A stretch of DNA of 64,000 nt from Lachnospiraceae bacterium UBA2864 (lineage in GTDB: Bacteria > Bacillota > Clostridia > Lachnospirales > Lachnospiraceae). Positions 62,322 through 64,000 of the stretch are shown here, in pieces. The DNA is taken from assembly GCA_002350525.1 (NCBI GenBank), contig DEFA01000045.1:1-64000 (forward strand). Direction: 5' to 3'. Under the pieces are notes generated by a model that was not told the DNA's origin, did no database searches, and was given only the letters and a program-made list of their open reading frames with translations. Position numbers and translations under genes: made by a program. Position 1 is the first letter of the stretch, and each line of letters begins with the position of its first letter.

Positions 62322-63245
62322 ATGAATGAACCTTTCTATAAGAACAGTAAATCATATCTTATCTGTGGATTGATAGGACTGGTAGGGGTCATATATCTCG
62401 GCCTTGCAATCTTTATCAACAGTGTTTCCACCGTTATAGATATAGATGAGCGGAATACGGACGGAATGTCGGTATATGATTCCATTGTAGGCGCACTCAA
62501 AGATCTGAAGTACGGTTTCAAGATATCAAGGTTCTTTCCGCTTTTACTTGCAATAGCGCTTTTTGTGGTTCTGATCATTATGCTTTACTTCGTTATAAAG
62601 GATAACTTCCTGAATGAGAACTTTCACAGACTGGATAAGCTTGCAAGTGAAGAGAAACCTATTCCGAAAGGAACAGTGGTGAGTACGGTTTTTGGCGAAG
62701 AGGAAGATGCTATTCTTGCTGATATAACGGGGAAGCCGGGAGATGTTGCGGAAAAACATGAAGAGCCTGTGGAAAAATCGGAAGGATCTGCAGAAACAGC
62801 CGATGGGGCAGTAGATAAGGAAACTGCTTCGGAAGATAAGGATGAACTTGAGGATAAGCCTTTTGAGATCAAGGAAGTAACTCCGGAACAGAAGAAGGCT
62901 ATGGCAAGAAGAAGACGTCTTCAGATGGGCGGACCGATCGGAGTGTTCTTCAGATTTGAGGACAGACACAGATATCTGGCACGTATAATTCCCGGAATAC
63001 TTGTGGTTCTTATATATATTGGCTTATATCATACACGGGAATATAAGGAAGCATATAACGCAACAACAGAGCTTGTCTCAAGCTGGCAGTCCATTATAAC
63101 ACAGTACAAGATGATGAACATGGAAACTGACATGGTTGCGGAGATACATACGGGATTTGGACTTCTTATGGTAATCGCAGGAGTTATATTCTATTTCGGG
63201 GCGTTCTGCTTTAATTTTGTACTTGATACATTGAATGAAGACTGA
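62322..63245 (+). CDS. Three-helix membrane protein with charged insert
   Basis: This 307-residue protein has a helix near 13-34 and another near 75-100. A charged central region (about 115-220, rich in Glu, Lys and Asp) ends with ARRRRLQMGGPIGVFFRFE, followed by helices near 220-240 and 275-300. No family is recognised. The ATG at 62322 follows AGGGAGAATCGT; the upstream frame overlaps the hairpin. It probably stands alone between two terminators. Confidence 0.68.
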   Translation: MNEPFYKNSKSYLICGLIGLVGVIYLGLAIFINSVSTVIDIDERNTDGMSVYDSIVGALKDLKYGFKISRFFPLLLAIALFVVLIIMLYFVIKDNFLNENFHRLDKLASEEKPIPKGTVVSTVFGEEEDAILADITGKPGDVAEKHEEPVEKSEGSAETADGAVDKETASEDKDELEDKPFEIKEVTPEQKKAMARRRRLQMGGPIGVFFRFEDRHRYLARIIPGILVVLIYIGLYHTREYKEAYNATTELVSSWQSIITQYKMMNMETDMVAEIHTGFGLLMVIAGVIFYFGAFCFNFVLDTLNED

Positions 63246-63296
63246 TTTAATGATATGACATAAGTGTCAAAAGATTTTGCAATATGCTATATATTG

Positions 63297-63337
63297 ACGT
63301 TCGAGGCAGGTGATGCTGACTCGGACGTCGATTTTTT
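63297..63337 (+). terminator. Probable terminator
   Basis: ACGTTCGAG (63297-63305) pairs with CTCGGACGT (63320-63328) with one G-T pair around a 14-base loop, then CGATTTTTTT. Confidence 0.7.
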
Positions 63338-63509
63338 TATGGGAAACGGCGGTTCCTGCAAAGCAAAATCGCTCCGATAAGAATTCGTCTCGACACACTG
63401 TTTCCGTAAATGGAACAAATACGGTTGACGAATGGATAAAATATGGGTTAATATGTCGGCAAGTATATAGTATTAAACATATTCAAGGGAGTGATAATGG
63501 AGGGGTTTG

Positions 63510-64000
63510 ATGAGAATTGAAGACATGATAAGAATTAAGATAGAAAACGGGCTTTCCTGCAGAGATATTTCTGAAAAGTCAGGTGTACCATTCGGAACCG
63601 TTCAAAAGATATTTGGGAAGAATACCGAAACGCCAAGGTATAAGACGTTGCAGGCTCTCAGTGCATTCTTTGAAGGAATGCAAGGGAGAGGCAGCGAAGA
63701 AGCGTTATTTGAGGTGCAGGATAAAATGGTTAAAGAATCGGGTACTTATATGTATGGGACGTCTCCTAAGAAAAAGACCGATCTGACACCGGAAAAAAGA
63801 ATAGGGAAGACATTGGAAGATTATGAAGCATTGCCCGAGGGAGCAAGAGTAGAGATGATAGATGGTGTATTCTATGACATGGCAAGTCCGACAACTATAC
63901 ATCAGCAGATCATTTCACTTATAGCTTATGAATTCAGGCAATATATAAATACCAATGAAGGAAAATGCATGCCGTTCGAAGCTCCTACAGATGTTCAGCT
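63510..64000 (+). CDS. HTH-Uma2 family nuclease-like protein (truncated by window end)
   Basis: The frame opens at ATG 63510 behind GGAGGGG and continues through the window end, giving 163 visible residues without a stop. The first 60 residues form an Xre-like helix-turn-helix (GLSCRDISEKSGVPFGTVQKIF). A linker with KKKTDLTPEKR follows. From about 100 it matches the start of the Uma2/DUF820 domain, a PD-(D/E)XK nuclease fold, with YEALPEGARVEMIDGVFYDMASPT and HQQIISLIAYEF. The active-site acidic residues lie beyond or near the end. Uma2 proteins are abundant in cyanobacteria and some Firmicutes, with uncertain function. Confidence 0.82.
   Translation, partial: MRIEDMIRIKIENGLSCRDISEKSGVPFGTVQKIFGKNTETPRYKTLQALSAFFEGMQGRGSEEALFEVQDKMVKESGTYMYGTSPKKKTDLTPEKRIGKTLEDYEALPEGARVEMIDGVFYDMASPTTIHQQIISLIAYEFRQYINTNEGKCMPFEAPTDVQ

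Noticed and set aside
63310..63510. 66-codon frame before the Uma2 gene
   Set aside because: It overlaps a terminator-like hairpin, has no ribosome site and an unlikely composition. The 260-base spacer otherwise shows nothing convincing.

Overview
The window looks like a chromosomal segment of an anaerobic low-to-moderate GC Firmicute, most likely a Lachnospiraceae (Butyrivibrio/Pseudobutyrivibrio-like) clostridium. The basis is strong AGGAGG-type ribosome binding sites, consensus TTGACA/TATAAT promoters, many histidine kinase/ABC export operons, acidic lipoproteins with a G-C lipobox, and the mnmE-mnmG-rsmG genes. The genus is inference. No rRNA, phage, complete insertion sequence or CRISPR array was seen. 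There is one tRNA gene (Lys, CTT anticodon).

Layout. 1-1667: a sulfhydrylase gene (metY type) preceded by an unannotated cysteine-rich leader peptide. 1792-5971: response regulator, three-gene ABC exporter and histidine kinase, with a TCT-N8-TCT operator array. 6117-9661: a second two-component pair and an M28 peptidase lipoprotein. 9796-15515: an FtsX/MacB-type ABC operon. 15664-25924: two paralogous propeller-plus-solute-binding lipoproteins, two CUT1-like permeases without an ATPase, an HlyD-like adaptor and a MacB-like half protein. 26133-27425: dihydroorotase. 27594-31502: a DUF4177 gene, then a self-contained four-gene unit (unknown protein, VWA protein, PurZ-like adenylosuccinate synthetase, acidic protein).

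31709-36364: a PQGY-repeat membrane protein, an NrtR-type Nudix regulator, a VWA lipoprotein, and a minus-strand membrane protein that carries the same operator array as the ABC exporter at 2641. 36676-42068: a MIF-like tautomerase and two copies of a membrane protein + Xre regulator module, with a DUF4153-like membrane protein and a CPBP protease. 42094-50330: tRNA dihydrouridine synthase, phosphoesterase, S66 peptidase, AmmeMemoRadiSam genes, an esterase and nicotinate phosphoribosyltransferase. 50373-53730: a minus-strand two-component operon and a zinc-ribbon protein. 53897-63245: tRNA-Lys, a zinc-ribbon membrane protein, mnmE, mnmG, an exonuclease, rsmG, an LCP transferase and a membrane protein. 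The window ends inside an HTH-Uma2 gene.

How the parts fit. Much of the first 26 kb looks like envelope-stress sensing tied to export and extracellular binding: two kinase/regulator pairs sit next to ABC systems, and shared operator motifs link distant genes. The strongest candidates for something undescribed are the Cys-rich leader (69-188), the VWA/PurZ-like module (28043-31502), the composite importer/exporter locus (9796-25924), and the strings of tiny GAA-loop hairpins between genes, one of which separates mnmE from mnmG.
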